NCBI RefSeq assembly: GCF_004005375.1
Contig: NZ_RZUF01000016.1
Span: 62,001 to 126,000, forward strand
Length of the DNA stretch: 64,000 bases
Direction of reading: 5' to 3'
Origin: Rheinheimera sediminis
GTDB lineage: Bacteria > Pseudomonadota > Gammaproteobacteria > Enterobacterales > Alteromonadaceae
Notes under the pieces: generated by a model
Database searches by the model: none
What the model was told of the DNA's origin: nothing
The model's input: only the letters and a program-made list of their open reading frames with translations
Translations under genes and position numbers: made by a program
Part shown: piece after piece, positions 30,831 through 41,013 of the stretch
Position numbering within the stretch: the stretch's first letter is position 1
How the letters are laid out: each line of letters starts with the position of its first letter

Positions 30831-31061
30831 ATGGCCACTAACGTCAAATGCCCGACCTGCCAGAAAGAAGTCGTCTGGGGTCCAGAATCTGCTTTCAGGC
30901 CTTTTTGTTCTGACCGTTGCCGTTTAATAGATTTAGGCGCCTGGGCCAATGAAGAACACAAAATACCGGATAAAGGCCGGGCAGATTTGCCTCTTTCAGA
31001 GCAGCAATTAGAACAGCTAGAAAATGAGTTACTTGAGCAGGATAACGAGTTCTTTAAATAA
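30831..31061 (+). CDS. yacG: DNA gyrase inhibitor / zinc-binding protein YacG
   Basis: A small zinc protein of 76 residues (E. coli 65) that binds GyrB and inhibits gyrase in E. coli. A C4 zinc site is formed by CPTC (7, 10) and CSDRC (26, 30), followed by [16 protein letters not shown]. The acidic, Gln/Glu-rich C-terminus is typical. GGAG lies before the ATG. It converges on mutT with an inverted REP pair between them. Confidence 0.95.
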   Translation: MATNVKCPTCQKEVVWGPESAFRPFCSDRCRLIDLGAWANEEHKIPDKGRADLPLSEQQLEQLENELLEQDNEFFK

Positions 31062-31071
31062 ATTGCGTACT

Positions 31072-31150
31072 GTAGAGGCGACCTTTATGGTCGCCCGTCC
31101 ATAGACACCGCGGTACAGATAGACGGGTAGGGACAAGCCCTACCCCTACA
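31072..31150. repeat. BIME-like inverted pair of REP repeats
   Basis: Two family members face each other. The first, GTAGAGGCGACC...GGTCGCCCGTCC (31072-31100), is forward. The second, GACGGGTAGGG...CCCTACCCCTACA (31122-31150), is reverse. They are separated by 21 bp, the classical BIME layout, between the convergent ends of yacG and mutT. The head of the second copy contains the TAG stop codon of mutT. Confidence 0.85.
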
Positions 31151-31550
31151 TAGCACCGAATTCTTTCAGAAGCTTATCCAGAATCGGCTGATTGGCATCA
31201 GGGAACTGATACTGATTGAGTTCCGACAAAGGCACCCAGCGCACGGGCTGGCCTTCCAGACCTTTAGCCTCTCCTGCAAAGTCCTGTACCAGATGAATAT
31301 CCAGTAACACTGTCTTTTCAGGGTAGGCATACCGTAGTTCTAACCAAGGGTTTGAACCTGCAATATCCAGGTCGACTTCTTCTTTTAATTCACGGGCTAA
31401 AGCTTCAGCTGTAGTTTCACCTGCTTCTACTTTGCCGCCAGGAAACTCCCAGCGGCCGCCTTGGTGCAATTTGTCAGGACGCAACGCCAGTAAAACCTGC
31501 TGCTGCTTTAAAATTACACCTACAGCGACATGAACCACTTTAAGCGTCAT
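31146..31550 (-). CDS. mutT: 8-oxo-dGTP diphosphatase MutT
   Basis: Nudix hydrolase that removes mutagenic 8-oxo-dGTP. 134 residues (E. coli 129). The Nudix box is GGKVEAGETTAEALARELKEEV with the spacing Gx5Ex7RELxEE. Conserved WEFPGG precedes it and RWVPLSEL lies near the C-terminus. Its TAG stop is part of a REP-like repeat head. It is immediately downstream of secA (3 bp gap), as in E. coli. Confidence 0.96.
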   Translation of the reverse strand: MTLKVVHVAVGVILKQQQVLLALRPDKLHQGGRWEFPGGKVEAGETTAEALARELKEEVDLDIAGSNPWLELRYAYPEKTVLLDIHLVQDFAGEAKGLEGQPVRWVPLSELNQYQFPDANQPILDKLLKEFGAM

Positions 31551-31553
31551 GGT

Positions 31554-34265
31554 TTAAACCAGCTTACCGTGACACTGTTTATATTTTTTACCAGAGCCAC
31601 AAGGACATGGATCGTTACGACCTACTTTTTCAGCATCACGAAACACTGGAGATGGGCTGGTTTGCGGCACATCAGTCGCTACTTGTTCCATTTCCTCGTG
31701 CTGGAATTGCATAGCGGTACTTTCTGCTTTACGACGTTGTTCCTCTACCGCATCTACATCTTCAGCAGCGCGAATTTGTACTCTGGATAACACACCAACG
31801 ACGTCTAGCTTCAAGTTGTCCAGCATGGTAGAGAACAGCTCAAAAGCTTCACGCTTATATTCCTGCTTCGGGTTTTTCTGTGCATAACCGCGCAGGTTAA
31901 TCCCCTGACGTAAATGATCCATTGCGGCTAAATGCTCTTTCCAGTGCGTATCTAAGCTTTGCAGCATTACTGATTTTTCAAACTGGCGCAGCACTGAAGG
32001 ACCAACCATATGCTCTTTCAGCTCGTAGGATTTATCTACTACTTCATGGATTTGCTCACGTAGTTTCTCTTCAAACAGTTTCTTATCGTCGGCTAACCAT
32101 TTGGCGATTGGCATATCGATAGCGAAATCAGAGCGGAAACGGGCTTCCAAGCCTGGAATATCCCACATCTCGTCCAGGGACTGAGGTGGAATGTATTGGT
32201 CCAGTACAGAGGCCACCACATCGTGACGAATCGCCTTGATAGTTTCTGAGATGTCAGAGGCGTCCATCAGCTCATTACGTTGCTCGTACACCACTTTACG
32301 TTGATCGTTCGCTACGTCATCAAATTCCAGTAATTGCTTACGGATATCAAAGTTACGGGCTTCAACTTTACGTTGAGCGTTTTCGATAGCGCGACTCACC
32401 CATGGGTGCTCAATAGCTTCGCCTGGTTCCATACCGAGCTTACGCATCATGCCAGCCATACGGTCTGAAGCAAAAATACGCATCAACGCATCATCTAACG
32501 ACAGGTAAAAACGTGAAGAACCCGGATCGCCCTGACGACCTGAACGACCCCGTAGCTGGTTGTCGATACGACGTGATTCATGGCGTTCAGTACCAATGAT
32601 ATGCAAACCACCAGACTCAATCACAGCATCATGGCGTTTTTGCCATTCCTGCCGGACCTGTTCAACCTGCTCAGCGCTGGCCTCACCTAACGCAGCCAGT
32701 TCAGCCTGTAAGTTACCGCCTAATACAATGTCCGTGCCGCGACCAGCCATGTTGGTGGCGATAGTGACAGTCCCCGGCTGACCAGCCTGAGCAATGATCT
32801 GAGCTTCGTTGGCGTGAAACTTGGCGTTTAATACCTGATGCGGTATTTTGGCAGCATGTAACAATTTCGATAGGTATTCAGAACTTTCGATAGAAGCAGT
32901 ACCGACCAGAATTGGTCGCTTCAGCGCCCGGTTCTCTTCGATATCTTTAATAATGGCCTGATACTTTTCCTCTACCGTCAGATACACCAAATCAGGCATA
33001 TCTTTACGCACCATAGGTCTGTTGGTTGGAACTACAATAGTTTCAAGGCCATAAATAGACTGGAATTCAAAAGCTTCAGTGTCCGCAGTACCTGTCATGC
33101 CAGCAAGTTTGTCATACAAACGGAATAAGTTCTGGAAGGTGATGGAAGCTAAGGTTTGGTTTTCGTGATTAATACGAACCCCTTCTTTGGCTTCGATGGC
33201 CTGGTGTAAACCTTCAGACCAACGACGGCCTTCCATAGTACGACCAGTATGTTCATCGACGATAACAATTTCGTTATCCTTGATCACATAGTCCACGTCT
33301 TTCTTAAACAGATTGTGTGCACGCAAGGCAGCATAAGTGTGGTGCAACAAGGTGATGTTGGCAGCAGAGAATAAGGAATCACCCGGCTGAATTAATCCCA
33401 ATTCCTGCAGAATTTCTTCCACACGAATTTGACCCAGTTCAGTCAGATAAATTTGTTTGGCTTTTTCGTCTATGGTGAAGTGACCATCACCCATAGCGCC
33501 TTCTTCGTCTTCTTTTTCCTGCTTAACAAGCTGAGGAACCACAGTATTAATGACACGGTACAGCTCTGAGCTGTCTTCCGCCTGACCAGAAATAATCAGT
33601 GGAGTACGGGCTTCATCTATTAAAATAGAATCCACTTCATCGATAATGGCATAAGCCAAGCGACGCTGAACACGCTCTACAGCAGAAAAAGCCATATTGT
33701 CGCGCAGGTAGTCAAAACCAAACTCATTATTGGTACCGTAAGTGATATCCGCATTGTAAGCGGCTTGCTTATCGGTATGCCCCATACCAGGAACGTTTAC
33801 ACCAACAGTTAAACCCAAGAAATCAAATAAAGGAGCGTTGGTTTCAGCATCCCGACGAGCCAGGTAATCGTTGACTGTAATTACATGCACAGACTGACCG
33901 CTTAACGCATTTAAGTAAGCAGGTAAAGTTGCAGTTAAGGTCTTGCCTTCACCTGTACGCATTTCAGATATTTTGCCCTGATGCAGCACTATACCGCCAA
34001 TCAGCTGCACATCAAAATGGCGCATTTTAAAGATACGTTTACTGGCTTCACGCACAGTGGCAAAAGCCTCTGGCAGTAAGTCATCTAAAGTTGCGCCGTC
34101 TGCAACACGCTGTTTAAATTCAGCGGTTTTTAATTTGAGTTGTTCGTCGGTCAGGGCAACAAAAGAAGGTTCAAGGCTATTAATCAGTTCAACCGTTTTT
34201 TTCAGTTTTTTTAAATAACGATCATTACGACTACCAATTAATTTGGCGAAAAATTTTCCAAACAT
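31554..34265 (-). CDS. secA: Preprotein translocase ATPase SecA
   Basis: Motor of Sec-dependent protein export at the inner membrane. 903 residues (E. coli 901). Walker A MRTGEGKT (about 102-109), [19 protein letters not shown], the preprotein cross-linking domain from about 225, the second helicase half with [10 protein letters not shown], and the C-terminal zinc/SecB-binding motif [14 protein letters not shown] are all present. In E. coli secM precedes it and regulates it; here no secM-like ORF lies in the 96-bp gap, and an M23 peptidase gene takes that position. Confidence 0.99.
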   Translation of the reverse strand: MFGKFFAKLIGSRNDRYLKKLKKTVELINSLEPSFVALTDEQLKLKTAEFKQRVADGATLDDLLPEAFATVREASKRIFKMRHFDVQLIGGIVLHQGKISEMRTGEGKTLTATLPAYLNALSGQSVHVITVNDYLARRDAETNAPLFDFLGLTVGVNVPGMGHTDKQAAYNADITYGTNNEFGFDYLRDNMAFSAVERVQRRLAYAIIDEVDSILIDEARTPLIISGQAEDSSELYRVINTVVPQLVKQEKEDEEGAMGDGHFTIDEKAKQIYLTELGQIRVEEILQELGLIQPGDSLFSAANITLLHHTYAALRAHNLFKKDVDYVIKDNEIVIVDEHTGRTMEGRRWSEGLHQAIEAKEGVRINHENQTLASITFQNLFRLYDKLAGMTGTADTEAFEFQSIYGLETIVVPTNRPMVRKDMPDLVYLTVEEKYQAIIKDIEENRALKRPILVGTASIESSEYLSKLLHAAKIPHQVLNAKFHANEAQIIAQAGQPGTVTIATNMAGRGTDIVLGGNLQAELAALGEASAEQVEQVRQEWQKRHDAVIESGGLHIIGTERHESRRIDNQLRGRSGRQGDPGSSRFYLSLDDALMRIFASDRMAGMMRKLGMEPGEAIEHPWVSRAIENAQRKVEARNFDIRKQLLEFDDVANDQRKVVYEQRNELMDASDISETIKAIRHDVVASVLDQYIPPQSLDEMWDIPGLEARFRSDFAIDMPIAKWLADDKKLFEEKLREQIHEVVDKSYELKEHMVGPSVLRQFEKSVMLQSLDTHWKEHLAAMDHLRQGINLRGYAQKNPKQEYKREAFELFSTMLDNLKLDVVGVLSRVQIRAAEDVDAVEEQRRKAESTAMQFQHEEMEQVATDVPQTSPSPVFRDAEKVGRNDPCPCGSGKKYKQCHGKLV

Positions 34266-34361
34266 TTTATAAATACCACTTCTTGGTTGAGACTCAATCC
34301 GAGCCCGGCCTGAGCCTTATTTTTACCCTGCTAACCAGAGGTTTTGGTTAGCGGGTCTATA

Positions 34362-35276
34362 TCATTGGATACGACGGTTGACAAACATCATAGGGTCAAT
34401 TTGCTGACCATTTTTTAACACTTCGTAATGCACATGTGGGCCTGTCGAACGACCAGTGCTGCCCATAATGGCAACTTCCTGACCTTTGCTTACCATCTGG
34501 CCGACCTGAACTGTCACATCTTTGGCATGAGCATAACGGGTACGATAACCGTCACTATGCTCAATTTCAACCATCTTGCCGTAACCAAAACGTTCGCCGG
34601 CCCAGGTCACTATGCCCCCTGCTGTTGCAAAAATAGAATCGCCTTCCCTACCGGCAAAATCTACCCCACGGTGCACCGCGGGCTCTCCACTAAAGGGATC
34701 GCTACGAACCCCAAAACTCGAAGACAAATAACCACTTAATACAGGGCGGCCGGATAACTGTACGCTTTTTCCTATATGGTGATTCAAATCCAGAGATTCA
34801 AGCATTGCAAATCGGGTTTGTTCGGATTGCAGGTTTTGCTCCAACTCATTAAGTTGCAACAATACAGCATTCAATTCAGCCAGACTGATTTCAGTGGAGG
34901 TTTGTGCAGGGCCTCCCATTGCAGGATCCTGATGCAGGTTAAACTCTTCGGTCGATAAATTGGCTGCGTCAATTAAACGTTCACCGACCATGTTAAGCCG
35001 GTTTACCTGAGCCTGCAGAGTTGCTACTTTAGACGTTAAGGCGGCTAACTGATTTTCTGCTCGGCGGCGGATATCTGCTATTTCTTCAGTTTCAGCGGCA
35101 CGACTGAACTGGGCTTTTTCAAGTTCAGCATTGCCTTTCTGATACAGATTCGCAAAAGCGGCGCCCGCCCCAGAAGCAATACAAAACAGTAGGACTGCAG
35201 TGACAGTCAATTGCCACGGAGTACTACCAAAGCTGAAGTGGCGATGTCGGCCACGATAGAAAACTGTTACACTCAT
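34362..35276 (-). CDS. M23 (LytM) family metallopeptidase, membrane anchored
   Basis: A peptidoglycan hydrolase-type envelope protein of 304 residues. It has an N-terminal membrane anchor (about 22-45, LTVTAVLLFCIASGAGAAF) and a coiled-coil region (about 55-155) rich in Leu/Gln/Glu. The C-terminal LytM domain has VHRGVDFAGREGD and the terminal HVHYEV, so the zinc ligands (HxxxD, HxH) look intact and the enzyme may be active. It lies between lpxC/dciA and secA and is 29 bp divergent from dciA. Confidence 0.92.
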   Translation of the reverse strand: MSVTVFYRGRHRHFSFGSTPWQLTVTAVLLFCIASGAGAAFANLYQKGNAELEKAQFSRAAETEEIADIRRRAENQLAALTSKVATLQAQVNRLNMVGERLIDAANLSTEEFNLHQDPAMGGPAQTSTEISLAELNAVLLQLNELEQNLQSEQTRFAMLESLDLNHHIGKSVQLSGRPVLSGYLSSSFGVRSDPFSGEPAVHRGVDFAGREGDSIFATAGGIVTWAGERFGYGKMVEIEHSDGYRTRYAHAKDVTVQVGQMVSKGQEVAIMGSTGRSTGPHVHYEVLKNGQQIDPMMFVNRRIQ

Positions 35277-35305
35277 GTAACCTCAGTTTAAATTCATAAG
35301 TTAAG

Positions 35306-35776
35306 ATGGCACGCTACTCTCAGAAACCAATGGATCTTAGTCAGTTGCTGCAGCAAAGCTCTTTGTTGTCCACTATGCAGCAAGCCAATCTGTTGCGCCA
35401 ACTTAATACCGAATTAGCGCAGTTTCTGCAACTGGATCCATCAGGTTTTTGCAAAATTAGTACCATAAACGCGGGCCGCTTAGTTATTTTATGTCAATCA
35501 CCCGCTTGGGCGACCCGGCTGAAAATGCAAAGAGACGCCATTCTAGACAATTTTCGCCAGAAAATCTTGCCAGATTTAGCAGGTATTGATATCGAAGTGT
35601 CACCCAATACCCAGTTGCAGTATGTCAAAGCGGAAGAAATCAAAACTGAAGGGCCGAAAATTTCTGAACAGGCAGCGGTCTATTTACTGGCTTTGGCGCA
35701 AAACAGTGAAGGTGAGTTAAAACAAAAACTGCAAAGGCTGGCAGGGTTAGCAAAAAAGCCCACACCCCCCCAGTAG
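35306..35776 (+). CDS. dciA: DUF721 protein, probable DnaB helicase loader DciA
   Basis: A 156-residue DUF721 family protein. The conserved feature is the KH-like fold segment LQLDPSGFCKISTINAGRLVILCQSPAWATRLKMQRDAIL near the middle. DciA proteins load the replicative helicase in bacteria that lack DnaC (known for the family); assignment here rests on resemblance and locus. It faces away from the M23 gene and converges on lpxC. Its TAG stop lies in the GTAG head of a REP-like repeat. Confidence 0.8.
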   Translation: MARYSQKPMDLSQLLQQSSLLSTMQQANLLRQLNTELAQFLQLDPSGFCKISTINAGRLVILCQSPAWATRLKMQRDAILDNFRQKILPDLAGIDIEVSPNTQLQYVKAEEIKTEGPKISEQAAVYLLALAQNSEGELKQKLQRLAGLAKKPTPPQ

Positions 35777-35800
35777 GGGCTGGGCTTGTCCCTGCCCGTC
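35773..35800 (+). repeat. REP-like repeat at the dciA 3' end
   Basis: GTAGGGGCTGGG-CTTG-TCCCTGCCCGTC: an imperfect palindrome with the GTAGGGGC head of the family. The TAG at 35774-35776 is the dciA stop codon. Confidence 0.85.
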
Positions 35801-35870
35801 TAAAATCTCAAACCAATGCCGTTGACATGAAGACGCAGTTAACAAAGCTGCAGCTTCAGGTAAGACGGGT

Positions 35871-36782
35871 TTAGGCAAGTTGAGGTGCCAAATATGATAT
35901 TGGCATCTGAGCTTCTTTGTCGAAGCTAACAAATTCCCAGTTAGCCTGATCAGCAAGTACTGCAGACAATAACTGGTTATTTAAAGCATGTCCCGTTTTG
36001 TAACAACGGAACTCGCCCAGAATGCTGTAACCGGCCATATATAAATCACCGACCGCATCGAGAATTTTGTGTTTAATAAATTCGTCTTCGTAACGCAGAC
36101 CGTCCTGGTTCAATACACGGAACTCGTCCAGCACTACGGCATTATCAAAACTGCCACCTAACGCCAGATTATTGGCGCGTAAGTATTCAATGTCCTGCAA
36201 AAATCCAAAAGTACGGGCACGGCTGATCTCTTTGATAAAAGACGCAGCAGAGAAGTCGAGCTTCATACGCTGTTTGGTTTCTGAAATCACGGGGTGATCA
36301 AAGTCGATGGCAAAATCCATACGGAAGCCGTGGTGTGGCACAAACTCAGCCCACTTATCACCGTCTTCAACCCGTACTTTTTGCTTAATACGAATGAATT
36401 TTTTGGCTTTCTTCTGCTCGCTGACACCGGCTTCCAGTAACAGGTAAACAAAAGGGTTGGCACTGCCGTCCATAATTGGAATTTCAGCAGAGTCCACTTC
36501 GATAAACAGGTTATCGATGCCTAAACCAGCCACAGCAGCCATTAAATGCTCAGTGGTGGACAGGCGCACGCCGTCATTGTTGATCAAACAAGTACACATT
36601 ACAGTGTCGCCCACTAATTCAGGGCTGACTTTAAAATCAACGATCGGGTTCAGATCGACACGCCGGAAGACGATACCGGTATTATCAGGAGCAGGCCGGA
36701 GAGTAAGCGTAACCTTTTCTCCCTTGTGTAAACCTACCCCGATCGAGCTGATTGATTTTGCAATGGTACGTTGTTTAATCAT
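35871..36782 (-). CDS. lpxC: UDP-3-O-acyl-N-acetylglucosamine deacetylase
   Basis: Zinc enzyme of the first committed step of lipid A synthesis. 303 residues (E. coli 305). Starts [32 protein letters not shown]. The zinc ligands and catalytic residues lie in [11 protein letters not shown], in [14 protein letters not shown], and near RTFGFL. It is the last gene of the dcw block, 103 bp after ftsZ. That gap has a CATAGCT/AGCTATG hairpin (36834-36851) and probably lpxC's own promoter. Confidence 0.98.
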   Translation of the reverse strand: MIKQRTIAKSISSIGVGLHKGEKVTLTLRPAPDNTGIVFRRVDLNPIVDFKVSPELVGDTVMCTCLINNDGVRLSTTEHLMAAVAGLGIDNLFIEVDSAEIPIMDGSANPFVYLLLEAGVSEQKKAKKFIRIKQKVRVEDGDKWAEFVPHHGFRMDFAIDFDHPVISETKQRMKLDFSAASFIKEISRARTFGFLQDIEYLRANNLALGGSFDNAVVLDEFRVLNQDGLRYEDEFIKHKILDAVGDLYMAGYSILGEFRCYKTGHALNNQLLSAVLADQANWEFVSFDKEAQMPISYLAPQLA

Positions 36783-36885
36783 ATTTTTTCCTGTTCAAAT
36801 ATTGAACAAATCCAAAATGGCGGCGAAGCATAACATAGCTGACCAGCTATGCCAACCTTTGGGCCTTCTGTAAGCAGACTAAAAA

Positions 36886-38073
36886 CTAGTCAGCTTGTTT
36901 GCGTAAAAACGCCGGAATATCGAAAATATCGATGTTCGCTTGCTTTTCCGCTAAAGGCTTATTTTGCACACTCGGGACTTCTAACGGAGCCTGTGACATG
37001 TCACGGGCAGTGTTACCCTGATGGTGAGCATAGCTTGTACCAGCATTACCATAAACGTGCGCTGAACGAACTGGTTCGTGGCGATGATTTGGCACCAGGC
37101 TGATATCAGGCTTACGCTCTGCACCTATACCTGTGGCAACGACAGTGACACGAAGTTCATCAGACATATCAGGATCAATCACAGCACCTACGACCACAGT
37201 CGCATTTTCTGAAGCAAAAGCTTTCACCGCATTACCCACGGTTTCAAACTCTTCGATGCTGATATCCAGACCTGCCGTGATATTGACCAGAATACCCTTG
37301 GCGCCTGATAAATCGATATCTTCCAGCAACGGGCTGGAAATAGCTTGTTCAGCTGCTTCTTCCGCACGGTCCGGACCTGAAGCACGGCCTGTACCCATCA
37401 TGGCAGTACCCATTTCTGACATCACTGTACGCACGTCGGCGAAGTCAACGTTAATCAGACCTGGACGAGTAATCAGCTCAGCAATACCTTGCACTGCACC
37501 TAACAATACGTTGTTCGCCGCTTTGAATGCATCCAGCAAACTTGTGCCTTTACCTAAGACTTTTAATAACTTGTCGTTAGGGATGGTGATTAATGAGTCG
37601 ACATGTTTTGCCAGCTCAGCAATACCTTCATCGGCATAAGCAGAGCGTTTTTTGCCTTCGAACGGGAATGGTTTAGTGACCACAGCTACAGTCAGGATCC
37701 CCATTTCACGTGCCACTTCTGCCACTATTGGAGCAGCACCAGTACCTGTACCACCACCCATACCGGCAGCGATAAAGATCATGTCCGCGCCTTGCAGCGT
37801 TTTCTTAATAGTTTCACGATCTTCTTCGGCAGAACGACGGCCTACTTCAGGGTTAGCACCAGCACCTAAACCTTTAGTCACGCCAGCACCCAGTTGCAAT
37901 GTCATATGGGCAGACGAATTACGCAGCGCCTGCGCATCAGTATTAGCCGCAATAAATTCAACACCTTCGATGTTGCTTGCAACCATATACTCTACTGCGT
38001 TACCGCCGCCGCCACCTACACCTATGACTTTAATGACAGCTTCTTCGCTGTGGTTTTCCATTAACTCAAACAT
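36886..38073 (-). CDS. ftsZ: Tubulin-like cell division GTPase FtsZ
   Basis: Forms the cytokinetic Z ring. 395 residues. The tubulin signature GGGTGTG is at 106-112, and the T7-loop segment is in the second domain. The flexible linker ends in the conserved C-terminal peptide [15 protein letters not shown] that binds FtsA, ZipA and ZapD (zapD lies 6 kb away). It is 36 bp downstream of ftsA. Confidence 0.99.
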   Translation of the reverse strand: MFELMENHSEEAVIKVIGVGGGGGNAVEYMVASNIEGVEFIAANTDAQALRNSSAHMTLQLGAGVTKGLGAGANPEVGRRSAEEDRETIKKTLQGADMIFIAAGMGGGTGTGAAPIVAEVAREMGILTVAVVTKPFPFEGKKRSAYADEGIAELAKHVDSLITIPNDKLLKVLGKGTSLLDAFKAANNVLLGAVQGIAELITRPGLINVDFADVRTVMSEMGTAMMGTGRASGPDRAEEAAEQAISSPLLEDIDLSGAKGILVNITAGLDISIEEFETVGNAVKAFASENATVVVGAVIDPDMSDELRVTVVATGIGAERKPDISLVPNHRHEPVRSAHVYGNAGTSYAHHQGNTARDMSQAPLEVPSVQNKPLAEKQANIDIFDIPAFLRKQAD

Positions 38074-38109
38074 AGCTCTCTCTCCGTTTTAGTACGCTTA
38101 CTCACAAAG

Positions 38110-39345
38110 TTAAAATTCACCCTTAAACCAGCTGGTGAGTCGTTTCACCATGCCGCCGACCGACTCGCGGGCTGCAACAGCTTTTTTCTGCTGGGTCCGC
38201 ATGTCTTTTCCATAAATCAGTAAACCCACTACGCTGGCGTAGGCTGGGTCTTGTACGTATTCACGTAAACCTGTAATACCAATCGGATATCCCAACCGCA
38301 CCGGCATCTGAAAGATATCTTCAGCAAACTCGATAGCGCCTTCCATTTTGGCCGTACCACCGGTCAGCACTATGCCGGCAGCGATTTGTTCTTCAAGACC
38401 AGAGCTGCGGATTTCCTCCAGCACCAGTTCAAATAATTCCTGATAACGTGGCTCTACCACCTCAGCCAGGGTATGGCGTGACATACTGCGGGCCGGACGA
38501 CCGCCCACGCTTGGCACTTCAATGTTTTCTTCTTTACCTACCATGCTGCGCAGAGCACAAGCGTATTGCACTTTAATGTCTTCAGCATGGCCTAAAGGCG
38601 TGCGGAAAATTTTGGCAATATCGCTGGTGACCTGATTACCGGCCACAGGGATCACTGCGGTATGGCGCAGAGCACCATTGGTAAAGACCGAGATATCTAT
38701 AGTGCCGCCGCCCATATCGACGACGCAAACACCCAGCTCTTTTTCATCATCCGTCAGCACTGCATAGCTTGATGCCAAGGAAGAAAATATCAGTTGGTCG
38801 ACATGTAGCTCGCAGCGCTCGGCACATTTTTCGATATTTTTTGCCATATCATTGGCACAGGTGATGATGTGCGCTTTGGCTTCCATCCGCACCCCTGACA
38901 TGCCGATTGGGCTTTTAATGCCTTCCTGCATGTCGACTGAAAACTCTTGTGGCAGCACATGCAGCATGCGACGCTCAGCCGAAATAGGTACTGACTTGGC
39001 CGCATGAATCACATTGATCACATCTTCAGCTGTGACCTCTGCGTCATTAATAGGCACCATGCCACTTTCGTTCTGACAACGAATGTGTTTGCCGGTAATA
39101 CCTAAATACACAGAAGATACGCGGCAATCGGCCATCAGTTCGGCTTCTTCCACGGCGCGGCGCACAGACTGCACCACCAGGTTCAGATCGTTGACACCAC
39201 CTTTGTCCATACCACGGGCTACATGAGTGCCCACACCAACAATACTTAACTGATTGTCAGCGGTAATTTCGCCCACTAAGGCTTTTACCTGTGCTGTGCC
39301 TATATCTAAGCCAACGATAAGATCACGTTCTGTCGACTTTGTCAT
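38110..39345 (-). CDS. ftsA: Actin-like cell division protein FtsA
   Basis: Tethers FtsZ to the membrane. The start at 39345 (MTKSTERDLIVGLDIGTAQVKAL) gives 411 residues and follows an AAAGAGAA ribosome binding site; an upstream extension of 25 residues lies in ftsQ and was rejected. The phosphate-1 region DIGTAQVK and phosphate-2 region VDMGGGTIDISVF are present. The C-terminal amphipathic helix VKRLTSWFKGEF is the membrane anchor. It overlaps the end of ftsQ by 23 bp. Confidence 0.98.
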   Translation of the reverse strand: MTKSTERDLIVGLDIGTAQVKALVGEITADNQLSIVGVGTHVARGMDKGGVNDLNLVVQSVRRAVEEAELMADCRVSSVYLGITGKHIRCQNESGMVPINDAEVTAEDVINVIHAAKSVPISAERRMLHVLPQEFSVDMQEGIKSPIGMSGVRMEAKAHIITCANDMAKNIEKCAERCELHVDQLIFSSLASSYAVLTDDEKELGVCVVDMGGGTIDISVFTNGALRHTAVIPVAGNQVTSDIAKIFRTPLGHAEDIKVQYACALRSMVGKEENIEVPSVGGRPARSMSRHTLAEVVEPRYQELFELVLEEIRSSGLEEQIAAGIVLTGGTAKMEGAIEFAEDIFQMPVRLGYPIGITGLREYVQDPAYASVVGLLIYGKDMRTQQKKAVAARESVGGMVKRLTSWFKGEF

Positions 39346-40099
39346 CTTGTTCTCTTTGTTCTGGCGCTTCGACCCAACGTACAGCGACGCCTGTGTCATA
39401 ACGCAAATCAACTTCGGCAACTGCCTGAGTTTTATGTTTACTAATCACAGGGTACAAATCGATAAACCGCTGCACCCGCTTTGCCGTATCTTCCCGGCCC
39501 AGAGTCAATTGAATGCCCTCTGCTAAATTCAGTTGCCAGGCCTGACGGGCTGACACTGTGAGTCCTGTTGCCGCATGCTGATGGACGGTCAGCATTTGAT
39601 TCAATTGATTGAACATGGTCAGTGCATCCTGCTCGGCCCCGTCCGGACCTTGTAACTTTGGCAATGGCTGCTTTAGTTCAGCGACAGGAGCGACAAAGAT
39701 CTGACCTTGTTGATTGAGTAAATAGTGGTCATTCCATACCGCGACTGGCTTATGTTCAGTCACCACCACCACGAGCGTATCAGGCCATTGTTTGCGCACG
39801 GCTGCCTGAGCGACCCAGGGTTGTTGCTGCAGAAACAGCTGCACCTGATCCACGTTCAAATTAAAAAAGTTACCCAGATACTGTTGTTGCAGCTTTTGGT
39901 TTAAACCTGCAGCTTCAATCTGAGAAAAATCGCCATAAACCTTTACTTGCTGGATAGGGGCACTCTGTTGATCCTGACTCCAGAGCCAGATCTGATAGCC
40001 TAACCAGCATACAAACCAGACGGAAAAACAGAAAAAGGCCACACCAGCCCAAAAGGCTTTGTTGATAGGTGCTTTGACTGTCTTGCCGTTTTTGGTCAT
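39323..40099 (-). CDS. ftsQ: Cell division protein FtsQ
   Basis: Bitopic divisome protein that recruits FtsL/FtsB. 258 residues. A short cytoplasmic tail is followed by one membrane helix (about 14-36, FWAGVAFFCFSVWFVCWLGYQIW). The periplasmic POTRA domain (VKVYGDFSQIEAAGLNQKLQ) and beta domain follow, with PWVAQAAVRKQWPDTLVVVVTEHKPVAVW conserved. Starts within the ddlB stop (ATGA overlap). Confidence 0.96.
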   Translation of the reverse strand: MTKNGKTVKAPINKAFWAGVAFFCFSVWFVCWLGYQIWLWSQDQQSAPIQQVKVYGDFSQIEAAGLNQKLQQQYLGNFFNLNVDQVQLFLQQQPWVAQAAVRKQWPDTLVVVVTEHKPVAVWNDHYLLNQQGQIFVAPVAELKQPLPKLQGPDGAEQDALTMFNQLNQMLTVHQHAATGLTVSARQAWQLNLAEGIQLTLGREDTAKRVQRFIDLYPVISKHKTQAVAEVDLRYDTGVAVRWVEAPEQREQDDKVDRT

Positions 40100-41010
40100 A
40101 AGGTTTGTTCTAAAATCTGTAAAACTAACTGTTCAAAACTTAAACCCGCAGCTTTTGCCGCCATAGGCACTAAAGACTTCTCTGTCATACCTGGCACAGT
40201 ATTCACTTCCAGCAAGTAAAAATTGCCCTGCTCGTCCAGCATGGCATCGACACGCCCCCAACCTGAAGCGCCCACAGCGGTGAAGGCAGCAGCTGCAATC
40301 TGTTGCAAAAAGGCAGTCTGATCAGCAGTTAAAGGCGCAGGACAAAGGTACTCAGTGCTAGTGGACTGATACTTGGCTTCATAGTCATAAAAAGAGCGGG
40401 GTGTTCGCATTTCAACTATGGGCAATGCCTTACCGTTTAATACAGTCACGGTAAATTCGCGACCCTGGATCCACTGTTCAACCAGTACATCAGAATCGTA
40501 TTTACATGCCACAGCTAAGGCCTGTTCCAGCTCTTGTGCACTGCTTGCTGCACTCATGCCGATACTGGAGCCTTCATTCGCTGGTTTTACCATCACTTTA
40601 CCAGCTAATTGCTGCAAAATATCCTGATAATTCAACTGTTTTCCAGCTTCAGCCACTAAAAATTTTGCTGTAGGTAAACCTTGTGCCTGAAACAGCCATT
40701 TGCAACGGATTTTATCCATCGCCAAGGCTGAACCTAAGACGCGGCTACCTGTGTAAGGCAAGCCCATCAGCTGCAAGGCACCTTGCATAGTACCGTCTTC
40801 ACCACCACGGCCATGCAGTACGATAAATACGCGATCAAATCCAGCCGAAGTTAAAGCACTTAATGGCTGATCTTTGGGATCAAAAGCATGAGCGTCGACC
40901 CCTTGTTTTTGCAAGGCAGCCAGCACAGCAGCTCCCGAACGTAACGATACTTCTCGTTCTGCCGAGGTTCCACCAAACATGACGGCCACTTTGCCAAATT
41001 TGCTGCTCAT
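40096..41010 (-). CDS. ddlB: D-alanine--D-alanine ligase
   Basis: ATP-grasp enzyme that makes D-Ala-D-Ala for peptidoglycan precursors. 304 residues (E. coli DdlB 306). Conserved: VMFGGTSAEREVSLRSG, VIVLHGRGGEDGTMQG (as FIVLHGRGGEDG here), VKPANEGSSIGMS and LLEVNTVPGMTEKSLVPMAA. Three bases downstream of murC and overlapping ftsQ by 4 bp. Confidence 0.98.
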   Translation of the reverse strand: MSSKFGKVAVMFGGTSAEREVSLRSGAAVLAALQKQGVDAHAFDPKDQPLSALTSAGFDRVFIVLHGRGGEDGTMQGALQLMGLPYTGSRVLGSALAMDKIRCKWLFQAQGLPTAKFLVAEAGKQLNYQDILQQLAGKVMVKPANEGSSIGMSAASSAQELEQALAVACKYDSDVLVEQWIQGREFTVTVLNGKALPIVEMRTPRSFYDYEAKYQSTSTEYLCPAPLTADQTAFLQQIAAAAFTAVGASGWGRVDAMLDEQGNFYLLEVNTVPGMTEKSLVPMAAKAAGLSFEQLVLQILEQTL

Positions 41011-41013
41011 ACT

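Noticed and set aside
36834-36851. CATAGCT/AGCTATG hairpin as terminator between ftsZ and lpxC
   Set aside because: The stem is only 7 bp and has no U tract on the minus strand, so termination is not supported.
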